Origin: an uncultured bacterium
GTDB taxonomy: Bacteria > Verrucomicrobiota > Kiritimatiellia > CAIKKV01 > CAITUY01
NCBI GenBank assembly: GCA_903908715.1
Contig: CAIVSY010000032.1
Location: 1-52,001 of the forward strand
Length of the DNA: 52,001 bases
Direction: 5' to 3'
Below, one piece after another: positions 51,109-52,001 of this stretch; the stretch's first letter is position 1, and every line of letters starts with the position of its first letter. The notes beneath the pieces were generated by a model. That model did not search any database, was not told the origin of the DNA, and worked only from the letters and a program-made list of their open reading frames with translations. The position numbers and the translations under genes were made by a program.

Positions 51109-51973
51109 GACGGAGAAGAGTGTTACTGGCGGGGACGAGAAATGGGACCTGGTCCTCAAGCCGGCTTCCGCATGGTTTGATCTGCGCTTGGCGGAACTGT
51201 GGCGTAGTTGGGAACTGATTCTCCTGTTTGTCTGGCGTGATTTTGTTTCCCAGTACAAGCAGACCATTCTGGGTCCGCTCTGGTTCGTGTTGCAGCCGTT
51301 GCTGACCACGGTGGTGTTCACGGTGGTCTTTGGCGGCATCGGGGGGCTTTCCACCGACGGCTTGCCCAAGGTTCTTTTCTATCTTTCCGGCCAGGTCGTG
51401 TGGGGATATTTCAGCGGGGTACTCACGGCCACTGCGACCACGTTTGTCAGCAACGCGCATATTTTCGGCAAGGTGTATTTCCCCCGCATGACGGTACCGG
51501 TTTCCATTGTGATCTCCCAGTTGATCCAGTTCGCGTTGCGGCTGGGTTTATTCCTGCTGTTCCTGGCCTATTTCGCCTGGCAAGGGGCGGGTGTACACCT
51601 CTCGTCCTCGCTATGGCTGGTGCCGGTGGTGGTGGTGATCATGGCGGCCCAGGCGCTGGGGTTGGGGATTGTTTTCTCGGCCATGACGACCAAATATCGG
51701 GACCTGCGGTTTCTGTTGACCTTCGGCATCCAGTTGGTGATGTATGCGACGCCAGCGATCTTTCCCCTCAGTCAGGCCCGGGGGCAATACCGTGTCCTTA
51801 TGCTGGCCAATCCCATGACGCCGGTCATGGAGGTTTTCCGGCACGCCTTCCTGGGAGCGGGGACGTATACGTCCTCCCATCTGCTATACAGCGCGGGTTT
51901 TGCCGCGCTGGTCCTGCTGCTGGGAGTGGTCATGTTCACGCGGATCGAGCGCAACTTCATGGACACGGTCTAG
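51101..51973 (+). CDS. ABC-2 type polysaccharide/polyol phosphate export permease
   Basis: The 290-residue membrane protein has the ABC-2 permease pattern: LLLFVWRDFVSQYKQTILGPLWFVLQPL near the N-terminus, six hydrophobic segments, and YATPAIFPLS...LANPMTPVMEVFRH at the end. It resembles Wzm/TagG permeases that export undecaprenyl-linked glycans. GTG 51101 is preceded by GAAGGAAG. The ATPase partner should lie just right of the window. Confidence 0.92.
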   Translation: MSETEKSVTGGDEKWDLVLKPASAWFDLRLAELWRSWELILLFVWRDFVSQYKQTILGPLWFVLQPLLTTVVFTVVFGGIGGLSTDGLPKVLFYLSGQVVWGYFSGVLTATATTFVSNAHIFGKVYFPRMTVPVSIVISQLIQFALRLGLFLLFLAYFAWQGAGVHLSSSLWLVPVVVVIMAAQALGLGIVFSAMTTKYRDLRFLLTFGIQLVMYATPAIFPLSQARGQYRVLMLANPMTPVMEVFRHAFLGAGTYTSSHLLYSAGFAALVLLLGVVMFTRIERNFMDTV

Positions 51974-52001
51974 GGGAAAAGCAGAAAGCAGAAAGCGGAA
52001 A
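51974..52001 (+). repeat. Short A/G-rich heptamer repeats at the window edge
   Basis: After the permease stop, GCAGAAA units repeat (51980-52001) with one GCGGAAA variant. It is cut by the window edge, so its size and role cannot be judged. Confidence 0.4.

Overview
The window is GC-rich, gene-dense bacterial chromosome. The gene content suggests an anaerobic Gram-negative bacterium, most likely of the Kiritimatiellota/Lentisphaerae side of the PVC group. The supports are maturation genes for both [NiFe] and [FeFe] hydrogenases, a type I-C CRISPR repeat, a transmembrane Ser/Thr kinase with an HGD catalytic loop, a very long secreted SdrD_B-type protein, and secreted proteins ending in a DPDGDG calcium-loop plus beta-sandwich module. 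The phylum is inference from family knowledge; no rRNA or tRNA gene was seen.

Left part (1-9.8 kb): the leader-distal end of a CRISPR array lies at the edge. It is followed by an FNR-like promoter driving a ferredoxin-type Fe-S protein and a cupin. The cupin 3' end is duplicated as an exact 45 bp repeat on both sides of a large nested palindrome. Then come a DEAD-box RNA helicase and a hydrogenase maturation operon: hypD-hypE-hypA, a histidine kinase/CoA-disulfide reductase/rhodanese fusion, hypB and a CBS-domain gene.

Housekeeping part (9.8-26.5 kb): minus-strand lgt-rluD-lysA-dapA; a plus-strand Ser/Thr kinase; minus-strand hydG and a DUF721 gene; a plus-strand F0 set atpB-E-F-H without any F1 catalytic genes, running into an S41 protease, dapF and xthA; then minus-strand genes for a MEMO-like protein and an OmpA-domain protein. 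dapA, lysA and dapF together cover three steps of diaminopimelate/lysine synthesis.

Surface and peptide part (26.8-43.3 kb): a 3069-residue secreted protein with about fifteen SdrD_B-like repeats is followed after 19 nt by a C25 (gingipain-type) protease. The two share an N- or C-terminal 'GFYLER' module and the same C-terminal module. After another 19 nt come a PqqD-like protein, a radical SAM/SPASM enzyme, a 59-residue three-cysteine peptide ending in Ser, and an HPr-kinase-like protein. An oppositely oriented S26B signal-peptidase-like gene and a nucleotidyltransferase-like gene follow. This looks like an undescribed RiPP (modified peptide) system and is the best candidate for a new biological system here.

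Right part (43.3-52 kb): an exopolysaccharide operon comprising a FecR-glycoside hydrolase fusion, an outer-membrane barrel protein, a Wza-like exporter, a Wzc-like chain-length regulator/tyrosine kinase, a Wzy/ligase-type membrane protein and an ABC-2 permease at the window edge.
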